Origin: Microcoleus sp. bin48.metabat.b7b8b9.023
GTDB lineage: Bacteria; Cyanobacteriota; Cyanobacteriia; Cyanobacteriales; Microcoleaceae
Length of the DNA stretch: 64,000 nucleotides
Reading direction: 5' to 3'
NCBI RefSeq assembly: GCF_013299185.1
Contig: NZ_JAAFKG010000024.1
Location: forward strand, 31,972-95,971
The position numbers and the translations under genes are program-made. The notes beneath the pieces were generated by a model, which saw only the letters and a list, made by a program, of their open reading frames with translations, was not told the origin of the DNA and ran no database searches. Each line of letters opens with the position of its first letter. Position 1 is the first letter of the stretch. Below, piece after piece: positions 43,867 to 53,053 of the stretch.

Positions 43867-44589
43867 ATGAGTAAAATTCGCGTTGCTTTAATAGAAGACC
43901 ACGACCTGACAAGAGTCGGCATCCGCACAGCTTTACAACAGCGTGACACCATCGAAGTTGTCGGGGATGCAGCTAACGCTACAGACGGATTGAAACTGCT
44001 TCAGTCTACCAAACCTGATGTGGCAATTGTAGACATCGGTTTGCCAGATTTTGACGGCATTGAACTGACACAAAAATTCAAAAAATCGATAGCAGCCGAC
44101 TCCGATCCGGATACCAAAGTTTTGATTCTGACTTTTCAGGACAACGAAGAAGAAGTTCTGGCAGCTTTTGCCGCCGGAGCTGACTCTTACTGCATGAAAG
44201 ATATCAGCTTCGATCAGTTGTTGGATGTAGTAAAAGTAACCCATGAAGGTAACTCTTGGATCGATCCGGCGATAGCTCGCATCGTTCTGAAACAAGCTCG
44301 CACTAAAGAGTCTGCTCCGGAAGAACCCAAGCCTGAGGGCAAAAGAGTCACAATTAAGGCTGCCGAACCCGAGTTCAGTCACATCATTGAAACTTACCCG
44401 TTAACCGAGCGGGAGTTAGAAGTTTTGGAACTGATCGTGCAGGGTTACAGCAATGCTGCTATCGCCGAAAAGCTGTACATTACTGTCGGTACAGTCAAGA
44501 CTCACGTCCGCAATATTCTGAACAAGCTGTGCGCTGACGATCGCACTCAGGCGGCCGTTCTCGCCCTGCGTTCTGGCTTGGTTGGATAA
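43867..44589 (+). CDS. NarL/LuxR-type response regulator
   Basis: A DNA-binding response regulator of 240 residues. The receiver (1-125) has the acidic pair Glu10/Asp11, phospho-acceptor Asp56 (VAIVDIGLPDFDGIE), Thr89 (LILTF) and Lys111 (SYCMKD). A charged linker (145-175, EPKPEGKRVTIK) leads to a LuxR helix-turn-helix (about 177-238: LTERELEVLELIVQGYSNAA, VGTVKTHVRNILNKL). GGAAG lies 6 bp before ATG 43867. It is divergent from the PAS-GAF kinase gene, a likely cognate pair. Confidence 0.92.
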   Translation: MSKIRVALIEDHDLTRVGIRTALQQRDTIEVVGDAANATDGLKLLQSTKPDVAIVDIGLPDFDGIELTQKFKKSIAADSDPDTKVLILTFQDNEEEVLAAFAAGADSYCMKDISFDQLLDVVKVTHEGNSWIDPAIARIVLKQARTKESAPEEPKPEGKRVTIKAAEPEFSHIIETYPLTERELEVLELIVQGYSNAAIAEKLYITVGTVKTHVRNILNKLCADDRTQAAVLALRSGLVG

Positions 44590-44620
44590 AGCCTCACCAG
44601 CAGGCAAAAGCAAGTTAAAA

Positions 44621-44644
44621 GTAAGGTGCGCGGGCGCACCTTAC
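44621..44644 (+). terminator. GTAAGGTGCG hairpin after the NarL-type regulator gene
   Basis: A perfect 10-bp stem (GTAAGGTGCG / CGCACCTTAC) with a CGGG loop begins 32 bp after the stop codon. No T-run follows, so it is a stable 3' end rather than a textbook intrinsic terminator. The rest of the gap 44590-45108 shows no gene. Confidence 0.5.
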
Positions 44645-45108
44645 GCATTAATTTTAGGATGCGTACTTGGCACCGGCTGACTAATTGTTGGCGCTTATCT
44701 AGGGTATTCTTCGGCGCACTTTACTGCCGAAGATATAGACTTCAATCTCAGCATCGCCAGCCGCATAATCTGATGTCTTAAAAGCTATATTTAAGTCCGC
44801 ATCTATCCTGGTGCAGATATTTACAATCATCTTTTGATCGGTAAATCTACCTTAAGATAGATGCCAAATAATTCTCAACTTACTAATACTTATGGTTGAG
44901 AAATAGAAAGTTAGATAAAATTCCGAATCGCACTGTCGGTATGGCGCGATGTCACTTCATAAAATGCGTAGGCTCGGCTAGATACTCATACTTTTAGGAA
45001 TAGTTAAGCACTTACAGAAATTATATCCGCAGAGTGATGCCAGAGTTCGCTTCAATTTGCGAGATTAAAACTATCTACTGCTACTGAAAAATCTTAAAAA
45101 GAGGCATT

Positions 45109-46761
45109 ATGAGCGCTCCAATTGAATTTCAGTTATTTGCTCCCTACAACAAAGGAGCTGCCTTGATGGGGTCTTTTTCTAATTGGGAAGAAATTCCGAT
45201 GGCAAAGGACGAAGAAGGTTATTTCCGCACGCGAGTTGAGTTGGAGGATGGCGTTTATCAATACAAATTTCGCGTGCAGTCCAAAAGCTGGTTTCTGGAG
45301 GCAGATCAGTGGGTAGATGTGGTAGATCCCTACGCGACTGATATCGACGATCCCACTCAAAACGGCGTGGTTAGAATCAAAGATGGCGATCGCATTGTCG
45401 ATACCTACGTGTGGCAGCACGATGACAAACCGCTACCTGCCGATCGAGAATTAGTAATCTACGAAATGCACGTTGCCGACTTTTCCGGCGGCGAAGCCGA
45501 TCCCCTCGCCCGCGGCAAGTACGAGCACGTCGTCGAAAAACTCGATTATCTAGTCGAACTCGGCGTTAACGCGATCGAACTCATGCCCCTCAAAGAATAC
45601 CCAGGCGACTACAGTTGGGGCTACAACCCGCGCTACTTCTTCGCTGCCGAGTCCAGCTACGGCACCACCGAACAACTCAAAAACCTGATAGACGAGTGTC
45701 ACGGGCGCGGGATTCGCGTCATCATCGACGGGATTTACAACCACTCCGAATCATCCAGCCCCCTCACCCAAATCGATCGCGATTATTGGTACCACCACGC
45801 CCCCCGCGATCCAGGCAACAATTGGGGCCCAGAATTCAACTACGAATTTTACGACGAAAACTTAGGAACTTATCCGGCGCGCAAATTCATTGGCGATACA
45901 GTCCGCTATTGGGTTCAAGAATACCATCTCGACGGCATTCGTTTCGACGCCGCCCGACAAATTGCCAACTACGATTTCATGCACTGGATAGTTCAAGAAG
46001 CCAAAAATGCTGCCGGCCCGAAACCGTTTTACACCGTTGCTGAATACATTCCCGAAACTCCCAGCATCACAAATCTAGAGGGCCCGATGGATGGCTGCTG
46101 GCACGATAGTTTCTATCACTGCATTGTCAAACATATCTGCGGCGATACCTTTGATTTAGAACGGCTGAAAGATGCGATCGACTGCAAGCGCCAAGGTTTC
46201 TTGGGTGCGACAAATGTAGTCAATTATTTGAGCAATCACGATCGCGATCGCGTATTCTCAGAATTGGGCGATCGGGGAATTTTGGATGAACCAGCATTCA
46301 AGCGGGCGAAGTTGGGTTCTGTGTTGTTAATGACAGCAGTTGGCGTACCGCTGATTTGGATGGGCGAAGAATTTGGCGAATACAAAGCCAAAACAATCGA
46401 GCAAGCAAAAATTGACTGGACGCTGCTGGAAAATGACATGAATAAAGGTTTGTGGGAATACTACAAAGGCTTGATTCACCTACGCAAAAACAACCAAGCA
46501 CTTTACACCGAAAACATCGACTTTTTCCACGAAGACCCCGACTCGAAAGTGTTTGCTTACACTCGCTGGAACGATGAAGGTTCGAGAGTTGTAGTAGTTG
46601 CGAATCTGTCGGAAAATTATCTAGCGGGTTACAGCGTTCCCCACTTCCCAGCAAACGGAACTTGGCACGAATGGACGGGCAATTATGATGTGGAATCTGG
46701 CGATGACAATATTAAGATTGACTTGCCGGAATACGAAGCCAAAGTATTTGTTTGGCAGTAA
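45109..46761 (+). CDS. GH13 alpha-amylase / branching-enzyme-like protein with CBM48
   Basis: It acts on glycogen-type alpha-glucans, either cutting alpha-1,4 links or transferring branches. Residues 1-100 are a CBM48-like domain (FQLFAPYNKGAALMGSFSNW); about 115-440 form the GH13 barrel. The catalytic set is complete: nucleophile Asp280 (DGIRFDAAR), acid/base Glu312 (YTVAEYIPE) and Asp378 (LSNHDRDR), with the conserved DGIYNHSE. A C-terminal beta domain ends at FVWQ. Length 550 is shorter than GlgB (about 750). Subfamily is uncertain, so no symbol is given. A deleted paralogue lies at 53054-53769. AGAGGC gives a ribosome site before ATG 45109. Confidence 0.88.
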   Translation: MSAPIEFQLFAPYNKGAALMGSFSNWEEIPMAKDEEGYFRTRVELEDGVYQYKFRVQSKSWFLEADQWVDVVDPYATDIDDPTQNGVVRIKDGDRIVDTYVWQHDDKPLPADRELVIYEMHVADFSGGEADPLARGKYEHVVEKLDYLVELGVNAIELMPLKEYPGDYSWGYNPRYFFAAESSYGTTEQLKNLIDECHGRGIRVIIDGIYNHSESSSPLTQIDRDYWYHHAPRDPGNNWGPEFNYEFYDENLGTYPARKFIGDTVRYWVQEYHLDGIRFDAARQIANYDFMHWIVQEAKNAAGPKPFYTVAEYIPETPSITNLEGPMDGCWHDSFYHCIVKHICGDTFDLERLKDAIDCKRQGFLGATNVVNYLSNHDRDRVFSELGDRGILDEPAFKRAKLGSVLLMTAVGVPLIWMGEEFGEYKAKTIEQAKIDWTLLENDMNKGLWEYYKGLIHLRKNNQALYTENIDFFHEDPDSKVFAYTRWNDEGSRVVVVANLSENYLAGYSVPHFPANGTWHEWTGNYDVESGDDNIKIDLPEYEAKVFVWQ

Positions 46762-46765
46762 TCTG

Positions 46766-47043
46766 TTAGGTACGTTGTTGGGCTTTAGCCCTCTTATTAT
46801 ATATGTGAAAGAGCGCTCAAGCGCAACTACGTACCTTTATTTAATTTTACTGCGCTCTTATTCTATATATGAAAGAGCGCTGAAGCGCAACTACGTACCT
46901 TTCTTTAATTTTACTGCGCTCTTATTCTATATATGAAAGAGCGCTCAAGCGCAACTACGTACCTTTCTTTAATTTTACTGCGCTCTTATTATATATGTGA
47001 AAGAGCGCTCAAGCGCAACTACGTACCTTTCTTTAATTTTACT
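46766..47043. repeat. 64-bp tandem repeat array of the GCGCTTNAGCGC family
   Basis: Four units with GAAAGAGCGCTCAAGCGCAA (or TGAAG variant) start at 46807, 46871, 46935 and 46999, an exact 64-bp period. Each unit has ACTACGTACCTTTCTTTAAT and TACTGCGCTCTTATT. The first unit is preceded by the variant GTACGTTGTTGGGCTTTAGC. It lies between two convergent genes and has no unique spacers. Confidence 0.9.
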
Positions 47044-47085
47044 TGCGAGAAATTTTATTTTTTACACGGGCCCTACTGGTATTTC

Positions 47086-49740
47086 TCAATGTGAAGGTAA
47101 ACTACATATTTTACTCGGTTGATTTTCTAGATACAATTGGGTTGCAGCCGCCGCCGGTATGGGTTTGCTAAAGAAGTAACCCTGACCCATATCGCATTGA
47201 AGCGATTGCAAAAATGCCAACTGTTCTGCTGTTTCCACTCCCTCAGCAATCACCTGTAAATTCAAGCCCTGTCCCAGAGCGATCGCCACTTTCACAATCG
47301 TAGCACCGCTGTTGCAGTTGAGCAAATCTGCCACGAAGGATTTATCTATTTTTAAATTATTCAGTGGAAAGTTTTTCAGAGACCACAGCGAAGAATAACC
47401 TGTGCCAAAATCGTCCAGAGAAATTTGAATGCCCATTTGCTGCAACTGCTGCAATACCGACACCGTAAAATTTACATCTGTCATGGCAACTGTCTCGGTA
47501 ATTTCTATTTCTAAATACTCGGGATTTAACTCGGTTTCTGACAAGATTTTAGCAATGGTTTCTACCGTGTTAGCTTGTAGAAACTGACGGGCTGATAAAT
47601 TCACAGCTACCCGTACCGGCGGCAATCCCAATAACTGCCACTCTCGATTTTGCAAGCAAGCTGTCCGCAGCACCCATTCGTCAATTTGGCAGATTAATCC
47701 TGTTTCCTCAGCTAGGGGAATAAATCGATCGGGAGAAATCAAACCGCGTTCGGGATGCTGCCAGCGAATCAAAGCTTCCATGCCGACTATTTGGCAAGTA
47801 TTTAAGTTTATTTGCGGTTGATAGTGCAGCACAAACTCTGATTGTTTCAAAGCTTTGTAAAGCTGATTTTCTAAGTTAAGTTCCTCGGAGACTTGATTGC
47901 CGATCGCCCGCGTGTAAAAATGATAATTGTTCCGACCTTTCTGTTTAGCTTTGTACATCGCAGCATCAGCATTTTTCAGTAAGGTTTCTGCATCTTCTCC
48001 GTCATAAGGAGCCAAAGCAATTCCCAAACTAGCCTTAGTATAAAGTTCCCGACCGTCAAAATCAAAAGGAGTGCTTAAACTCTGGATTATTCGCTGGCAA
48101 ACCTTAGTTGCGTCCTCTGGGCTGTTGATATTGTACAGCAGCAAAGTAAATTCATCCCCGCCCCAACGGGCGATCGAATCCCCGAGGCGCAAACAGTTAG
48201 TCAAACGCCTAGATACACCTTGCAGCAACTGGTCGCCCACTGGGTGGCCGAGAGTATCGTTAACATTTTTAAATCTGTCTAAATCTAGAAATATCACCGC
48301 CAACATTTCTGCATTCTGGTGAGCGTTAGCTAAAGCTAAAGACAGCCTTTCATTAAACAGCAATCTATTCGCTAAACCTGTTAATGGGTCGTGCGAAGCT
48401 TGATGTCGCATCATTGCCTCGACGCGCCTCTGCATGGCAGCCATGTACAGGTGAGTTCCTAATGATTTTGCTAGCTTCTGTTCCTCGCTGCTCCATTTTT
48501 GAGCTTCGCCGGTTTTGATTTCTTTCCAAGCTGCAAAGGACTGTCGGGGTCGATCGCTCCGGGCGTCGGAACTGCAACGGCCAGCCCACAAAATTTCGGT
48601 TTCTACGGCTGCGCGAAAAATGGTGAGACAGCCGATGCACTGTTGGCGGTATTGCAGCGGTACTGCCAAAAATGACCGAATGTCAGCTTCGAGAAAATTT
48701 GCAGATAAAGATTTGACTTGAGGTTCTTGAGAAATATCGGAAATCGCGTACAAGTGCGGGACGATTAAATTAGAAATATTTGTATCAATTGAACTGTAAT
48801 GCTCGGAATATAGATTTTGATAAATGCCTAATTGGCTGGTACTGTCGGCAGTTTTTGGTTGCTCGTCTTGGTTTGCCCACCCCATGATCTGCTGCCAAAA
48901 CTCGGTGAGTTCGAGATTGGTGTCTGGAGGCTGCACGCCGCAGGTATAAAGTTTAGCCGGCCGATCGCCAAATTCGGCGGCAATGTACAAGCGTCCTCCC
49001 GAACCGTGCAAATGCTTGACAGTTTGTTCGAGAACTGCTTGCCGAATTTCGTTTAGTTCCAGAGGAGAGTGCAGCAAACTGCTAATTTGGTTGACAACGG
49101 CTTCGTCGTGCGCTTGCTGTCGGGCTTGAGTGAGGAGAAAAGATTGGGCGATCGCAATTGAAAGCTGATCCACAAGCAACTGTACTATGTTCAATTCTCG
49201 ATCGCTAAACCGTTTGGGTTGACTGTGGTGACAGGCCAGCAGCCCCCAAAGTTGATTTTGATGTACGATCGGCACCGTCAGAGAAGAACGCGCCCCCATA
49301 GCCTCCAGATATTCTGCGTGACAGGGGTCTACAGGACAATAGCGAATATCTTCAACTGCTAAAGTTTGGCCGGTTTCGGGACAATCTAAGCGATTAATTA
49401 TTTTATGCTGCAATCCCACATCTACAATCACTCGCTGCCGCGCTTTGACAAACATTTCGCGCGCACTAGGCGGAATGTCGCCCGCAGGAAAGCGCAAACC
49501 CAGCAGAGATGGCACATTTTCGCCGTTGATGGCCTCGGCAATCACCTCGCCGCTACCGTCTGCATCAAAGCGATAAACTTTTACCCGATCGCTTCCTAAA
49601 AAGCTGCGGATTTCTCGCGCCGTTGTCGTCAAAATCTCTTGCAGTTCTAAAGAGTTGCGGATGCGATTGGTAATTCGATTGAGTAAAATCTCTTGTTTTA
49701 AATTCGCTCTTGACGTTTGTCTAACTCTTCTGCGGGCCAT
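47086..49740 (-). CDS. Bilin-type GAF / GAF / GGDEF / EAL cyclic-di-GMP protein
   Basis: A predicted light-responsive cyclic-di-GMP enzyme. In numbering from the 891-residue long form, GAF1 (about 40-215) has FPAGDIPPSAREMF (Asp95, the PASDIP position of phytochromes) and Cys147-His148 in DPCHAEYLEAMGARSSLTVP, the bilin-binding Cys-His of Cph1-type GAF domains. GAF2 is about 225-445. GGDEF is intact at 534-538 with an I-site RLGD (525-528). EAL (EALIRW, 662) keeps NLSARQF, EIEITETVA, DDFGTGYSSL, IDKSF, AEGVET and MGQGYFFSKP, so the phosphodiesterase should work. ATG 49740 used; TTG 49761 adds 7 residues. No PHY domain. Confidence 0.9.
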   Translation of the reverse strand: MARRRVRQTSRANLKQEILLNRITNRIRNSLELQEILTTTAREIRSFLGSDRVKVYRFDADGSGEVIAEAINGENVPSLLGLRFPAGDIPPSAREMFVKARQRVIVDVGLQHKIINRLDCPETGQTLAVEDIRYCPVDPCHAEYLEAMGARSSLTVPIVHQNQLWGLLACHHSQPKRFSDRELNIVQLLVDQLSIAIAQSFLLTQARQQAHDEAVVNQISSLLHSPLELNEIRQAVLEQTVKHLHGSGGRLYIAAEFGDRPAKLYTCGVQPPDTNLELTEFWQQIMGWANQDEQPKTADSTSQLGIYQNLYSEHYSSIDTNISNLIVPHLYAISDISQEPQVKSLSANFLEADIRSFLAVPLQYRQQCIGCLTIFRAAVETEILWAGRCSSDARSDRPRQSFAAWKEIKTGEAQKWSSEEQKLAKSLGTHLYMAAMQRRVEAMMRHQASHDPLTGLANRLLFNERLSLALANAHQNAEMLAVIFLDLDRFKNVNDTLGHPVGDQLLQGVSRRLTNCLRLGDSIARWGGDEFTLLLYNINSPEDATKVCQRIIQSLSTPFDFDGRELYTKASLGIALAPYDGEDAETLLKNADAAMYKAKQKGRNNYHFYTRAIGNQVSEELNLENQLYKALKQSEFVLHYQPQINLNTCQIVGMEALIRWQHPERGLISPDRFIPLAEETGLICQIDEWVLRTACLQNREWQLLGLPPVRVAVNLSARQFLQANTVETIAKILSETELNPEYLEIEITETVAMTDVNFTVSVLQQLQQMGIQISLDDFGTGYSSLWSLKNFPLNNLKIDKSFVADLLNCNSGATIVKVAIALGQGLNLQVIAEGVETAEQLAFLQSLQCDMGQGYFFSKPIPAAAATQLYLENQPSKICSLPSH

Positions 49741-50062
49741 CCCTTTTAATCTCCAGGGCAATTGACAGCATTTTTGCGAGCCACCTTGTTAACTCGCCCT
49801 GTTTTATAGACTACAACACTTTCGCTCAGTCTGTGGGATTGACGCAACCAGAGAGCCAGAAACCCAGTTTTTATGAATATTTCTGGTTTTTCCACAAATT
49901 TTCGGTAGGAACCGGGTTTCTTAACAGACTTTTATGCGGACTAAAGTCCGAACGATCAAACCAATCTAGAAAGCGGGTCGATCGCACAAGCTTCTGACTG
50001 AGAGTGCAGAATGCTGGAATAGTAAACCCGGTTGCTCAGTATTTATACTGGGAAATATCCCG
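49741..50062. other. Intergenic region with AAACCGGGTTT palindrome
   Basis: It carries a third copy of the inverted repeat seen at 30039 and 30988 (AGAAACCCAGTTTTTATGAA at 49857; GGAACCGGGTTTCTTA at 49908) and a GGACTAAAGTCCGAAC half-repeat (about 49937-49953). No gene. Confidence 0.5.
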
Positions 50063-50440
50063 TTAAGCCGACTCCCAAATTTCCCGAATTCTCTCCGGCA
50101 AAAAGCTCGCTATTTCCTGAATTCGCTCCTGGGACAACTCATTCTTCGTTGCCGAAAATACACCCGCGATCGCAGTTTCCGATTTTACTCCCGAAGGAAG
50201 TGAGCCTTCTAGTTCGACCCTCCGTACAAACAAATTGGCATCGATGCCCAAAGGTGCAGGCCCGCGCAAAGGCTCACGCACCCGGCTTAGCAATCGTACC
50301 AGCGGATTCGTATCTTTCCAGAGGTCAGCTATTTCTGTTTGGAGGGTTTTGTCGTCCGTAGGTAAAACTTCTTTGTGCAGTTCGGCTTCCACGCGATCGC
50401 TGGCTTCTGTTGTCATCAAATCGGGCGGGCGGGCTTTCAA
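50063..50440 (-). CDS. Hypothetical protein, 5' end probably frameshifted
   Basis: The open frame (about 118-125 residues, from ATG 50416 or TTG 50440) encodes a soluble protein with PLVRLLSRVREPLRGPAPLG and ends in IQEIASFLPERIREIWESA; the family is unknown. The expected start is out of frame: at 50486 an ATG with AGGAG upstream begins MTIAIRDDLTYQKELVESPP, and one base too many in the C/G-run near 50425 separates it from ...DLMTTEASDRVEAEL. Removing one base would make a single 140-residue protein. Either the gene is newly broken or there is a sequence error. Confidence 0.5.
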   Translation of the reverse strand: MKARPPDLMTTEASDRVEAELHKEVLPTDDKTLQTEIADLWKDTNPLVRLLSRVREPLRGPAPLGIDANLFVRRVELEGSLPSGVKSETAIAGVFSATKNELSQERIQEIASFLPERIREIWESA

Positions 50441-50486
50441 CCAATTCTTTCTGGTAAGTTAAGTCGTCTCTGATTGCAATTGTCAT

Positions 50487-51034
50487 CAACATCTCCTAGG
50501 TTAATATCTGGTAAACAGTCAGTAAAAAATGATATTTTTACGGGTTTAAGTAGCGATAATTACTACTTAAAAACATTGAAATCTAAACCGGAGAAATAAG
50601 TATCTCAGCAGGTGGAAGTTGTTAAATTTATGTGCCTCATCTAATCTTTCTTTAGGTATATACACGGAGGATATCAGTAGTGTAATGTTGAGAGAATTCT
50701 CAAAAACTGCGGCCACTCTTCAAAGCAAAAATTAAGCTAGGATAGTTTATTAGCAAGCTTTTTCCTAGTAATCGCCTCTTGTTGTCAAAGCTGACGCAAC
50801 CTTAGGGCGTAAGTTGGCAATTTGCCCGGGGATCGGTAAAATTATGGAGATACTGTGGGAGCGCTCGACTGGTGCAGTCTTTGCCAGAACTCGCAGCGAT
50901 ATTGTACAATCTGGCTAGACTGAAGACTGGCCATCTGAGAGCTACAAATACGAGCCAATCTGTTTCAAGTGCCGGAGCGCCACTTGAAGAATGCCTCGGG
51001 TAAAACTTTTACGATCGTTTTTCGATCTGGATTT
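50487..51034. other. Intergenic region, no gene seen
   Basis: The 548-bp gap between two divergent genes is AT-rich up to about 50760. It contains no repeat of the main families and no protein-like frame. Promoters for both flanking genes are expected here but none could be fixed. Confidence 0.4.
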
Positions 51035-51490
51035 ATGAACTACCCTACGTGGAATCAGCATTTGGAATCTTCTTTAAATATGGGTCACCTGGCGGTTGAC
51101 AAGCGTCCTCTCGTATTGGCTGTAGACGACAATCACGATAACTTAGAGCTGCTGACGCAAATACTCGATTTATTCGGCTGCGAGTGCGTAGGAGCCATGG
51201 ACGGCTACAGTGCTCTTTCGACAGCAGTCTCGCGCTCTCCCGACTTAATCGTACTCGATATTTGTCTGCCCGATATAGACGGTATAGAATTAGTAAAGCG
51301 GATCAGAGAAAACCCGGATCTCAGACATATTCCGATCGTGGCCGTCACAGCACTAGCAAAAACAGAAGACCGCGATCGGATTCTCGAAGCAGGCTGCGTT
51401 GCATATCTTTCTAAACCTTTCAACATCAAGGATTTAGAACAAATTATCCGCCACCATCTCAACCATCAGCCGATTCTCGTGGAGTTTTAG
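51035..51490 (+). CDS. Response regulator, single receiver domain
   Basis: The product (about 151 residues from ATG 51035) has a short N-terminal tail and one receiver: VLAVDDNHDN (acidic pair), phospho-acceptor Asp in LIVLDICLPDIDGIE, VTALA (Thr) and YLSKPF (Lys). There is no output domain. Starts at ATG 51080 (MGHLAVDKRP) and GTG 50969 are also possible. Its 3' end overlaps the convergent DUF2294 gene by 32 bp. Confidence 0.85.
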   Translation: MNYPTWNQHLESSLNMGHLAVDKRPLVLAVDDNHDNLELLTQILDLFGCECVGAMDGYSALSTAVSRSPDLIVLDICLPDIDGIELVKRIRENPDLRHIPIVAVTALAKTEDRDRILEAGCVAYLSKPFNIKDLEQIIRHHLNHQPILVEF

Positions 51491-51875
51491 ACTTAGAACT
51501 CGAATCGCGAACTTGAGGTGCAGACTCCAAAATTGCGATCGTTCCGGCGCGGCCCGTCTCCAAAGTCGCATCGCTGAGCAAATCAGTCACGGCCACACCC
51601 AAAACCTCTTTGATTAAGTCTTTCAGTGCCACTTCCAGAACTGACTCTAATTGCGATCGCACCTGGGAAGCCAAATCTTCCTGACCGTTCTGAGCCAGCA
51701 GTTTTTCTGGTTGAGTAATCGCATTTTCGATTACAATGATTAATTTGTTATCCAAAAGATTGCAGAGCGCCTGACTCGTTTGCTGTCCCAGCAGAGAGCG
51801 ATACAAAGCTTGAATACCCTGGGCCAGACTGCGTTCTAACTTTCCGCGAGTAGGTACTAAATTTTCCCCGGTCAT
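51459..51875 (-). CDS. DUF2294 family protein
   Basis: A 138-residue protein of the DUF2294 family, function unknown. The family pattern is clear: TRGKLERSLAQGIQALYRSL, LLDNKLIIVIENAITQPEKL, LIKEVLGVAVTDLLSDATLE and TGRAGTIAIL. The Ser/Lys-rich C-terminal tail (after SAPQVRDSSSK) lies in the part that overlaps the convergent receiver gene. ATG 51875 chosen; a TTG 18 bp upstream is less likely. Confidence 0.85.
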   Translation of the reverse strand: MTGENLVPTRGKLERSLAQGIQALYRSLLGQQTSQALCNLLDNKLIIVIENAITQPEKLLAQNGQEDLASQVRSQLESVLEVALKDLIKEVLGVAVTDLLSDATLETGRAGTIAILESAPQVRDSSSKSKTPRESADG

Positions 51876-52309
51876 ATTTTTTACGTACAGCAAGATCGCT
51901 CAAAAAAATACTTAATAGTTAACAGTTCATACCAATTTTTATGAGACTGCATAGAATCTGATCCCCCCTAACCCCCCTTAATAAGCAGGGCGGTTTTATT
52001 GTCGTCAGAAAATTAGGTATGTAGTTGCGCTTCAGCGCTCTTTATAAGATTAGCTAACAGCGCAAAGATCGAAACTACGTACCTTGGCGAGCAATACTTT
52101 TCGTAGTTAGAAATTTCCTATCCTGACAATAAAACCACCCTGCCTAACCCCCCTTAATAAGGGGGGGACTGGAATCTTCTCAAAGTCCCCCTTCTTAAGG
52201 GGGATTTAGGGGGATCGGAATATGTGCAACTTCACATTAAATTGGTATCACAGTTAACAGTTCACTTGTTAACCGTTAACTGTTCCCAACAACCGTCGCC
52301 CTAGCCAAC
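51876..52309. other. Intergenic region with three repeat types
   Basis: No gene. It contains CCCCCCTAACCCCCCTTAAT-type palindromes (about 51962-51996, 52138-52216), with a copy of the GCGCTTCAGCGC family (52014-52084) between them, and a TTAACAGTTCA/GTTAACTGTT stretch (about 52252-52285). The layout suggests repeats nested within repeats. Confidence 0.55.
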
Positions 52310-52430
52310 GGGAGCATCTCAGTTTTGCAAAAAGCATTTTTTTTATTATAGTGCGAGCGTCCCCGCTCGCGTATTCTACAACTCGCGAGCGGGGACGCTC
52401 GCACTATAAATACCAAACTGAGATGCTCCC
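52310..52430. mobile_element. 121-bp inverted-repeat element with a 26-bp perfect inner stem
   Basis: Outer arms are GGGAGCATCTCAGTTT (52310-52325) and AAACTGAGATGCTCCC (52415-52430), exact complements. Inside, a 26-bp perfect stem spans 52346-52371 and 52384-52409 (it starts TTATAGTGCGAGCGTCCCCG) with a 12-nt loop. It abuts the stop codon of the BON gene (52431). A lone outer-end copy is at 1552-1567. Confidence 0.8.
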
Positions 52431-52817
52431 CTAGCCGACAGTAACTTGATTGGTTTCCACCCCAGTTGCACCCTTAACCCTTTTAGCAATTGTCACCAAC
52501 TTGGTGACAATTTCCTGACTGGGAACCGTACCTTTGAGAACCACCGTAGTACCGTGTTGAGCAACATAAACAGTCTCAATGTCCGCCACATCAGGATTTG
52601 CATCGAAAGCCTGAGCCACCCGTTTAGCTAAACCGCTTTGATCGTATTCTCCATTCAATCCCATGCGTTCCGGCGGGATTGTCTGAGTCGCCCTAGCAGC
52701 AGGTTGAGTTTGAACTTGAGCTTGAGATGGAGCTACAGGTGCTTGGTAAGCAGGAGCTTCCACATTTTCTTGATTTTCCAGTTTTTCTAAACCAAACAGT
52801 CTTTTTAGCCAGCCCAC
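52431..52817 (-). CDS. BON-domain protein
   Basis: The 128-residue product has a short N-terminal segment (MGWLKRLFGLEKLENQENVE), a Gln/Ala/Pro-rich linker (about 22-50) and a C-terminal BON domain (about 58-127: GLAKRVAQAFDANPDVADIE, VVLKGTVPSQEIVTKLVTIA, then VKGATGVETNQVTV). BON domains bind membranes or small ligands. It starts with GTG 52817 after GAGAGG. No lipobox or clear signal peptide. Confidence 0.82.
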   Translation of the reverse strand: MGWLKRLFGLEKLENQENVEAPAYQAPVAPSQAQVQTQPAARATQTIPPERMGLNGEYDQSGLAKRVAQAFDANPDVADIETVYVAQHGTTVVLKGTVPSQEIVTKLVTIAKRVKGATGVETNQVTVG

Positions 52818-53053
52818 AGAAGTTACCCTCTCAAAATGTTTTTGTTAATTGACATTTGGCACGGCGCCGTACAATTCTTATACTCAATACCAGGAATTGC
52901 GATCGCCATTCAGGACGCAGACACCGAGTTGTTACGGCCATCAGGCTCGGTACAAAAACTCGGTCGAGCGAGTTGTATGTGCCAGTCATAAATACAATTT
53001 AATCTTCTACAACTTCATCAAACCTCTGCCTGGGGACATAAATTTTTCTCATC

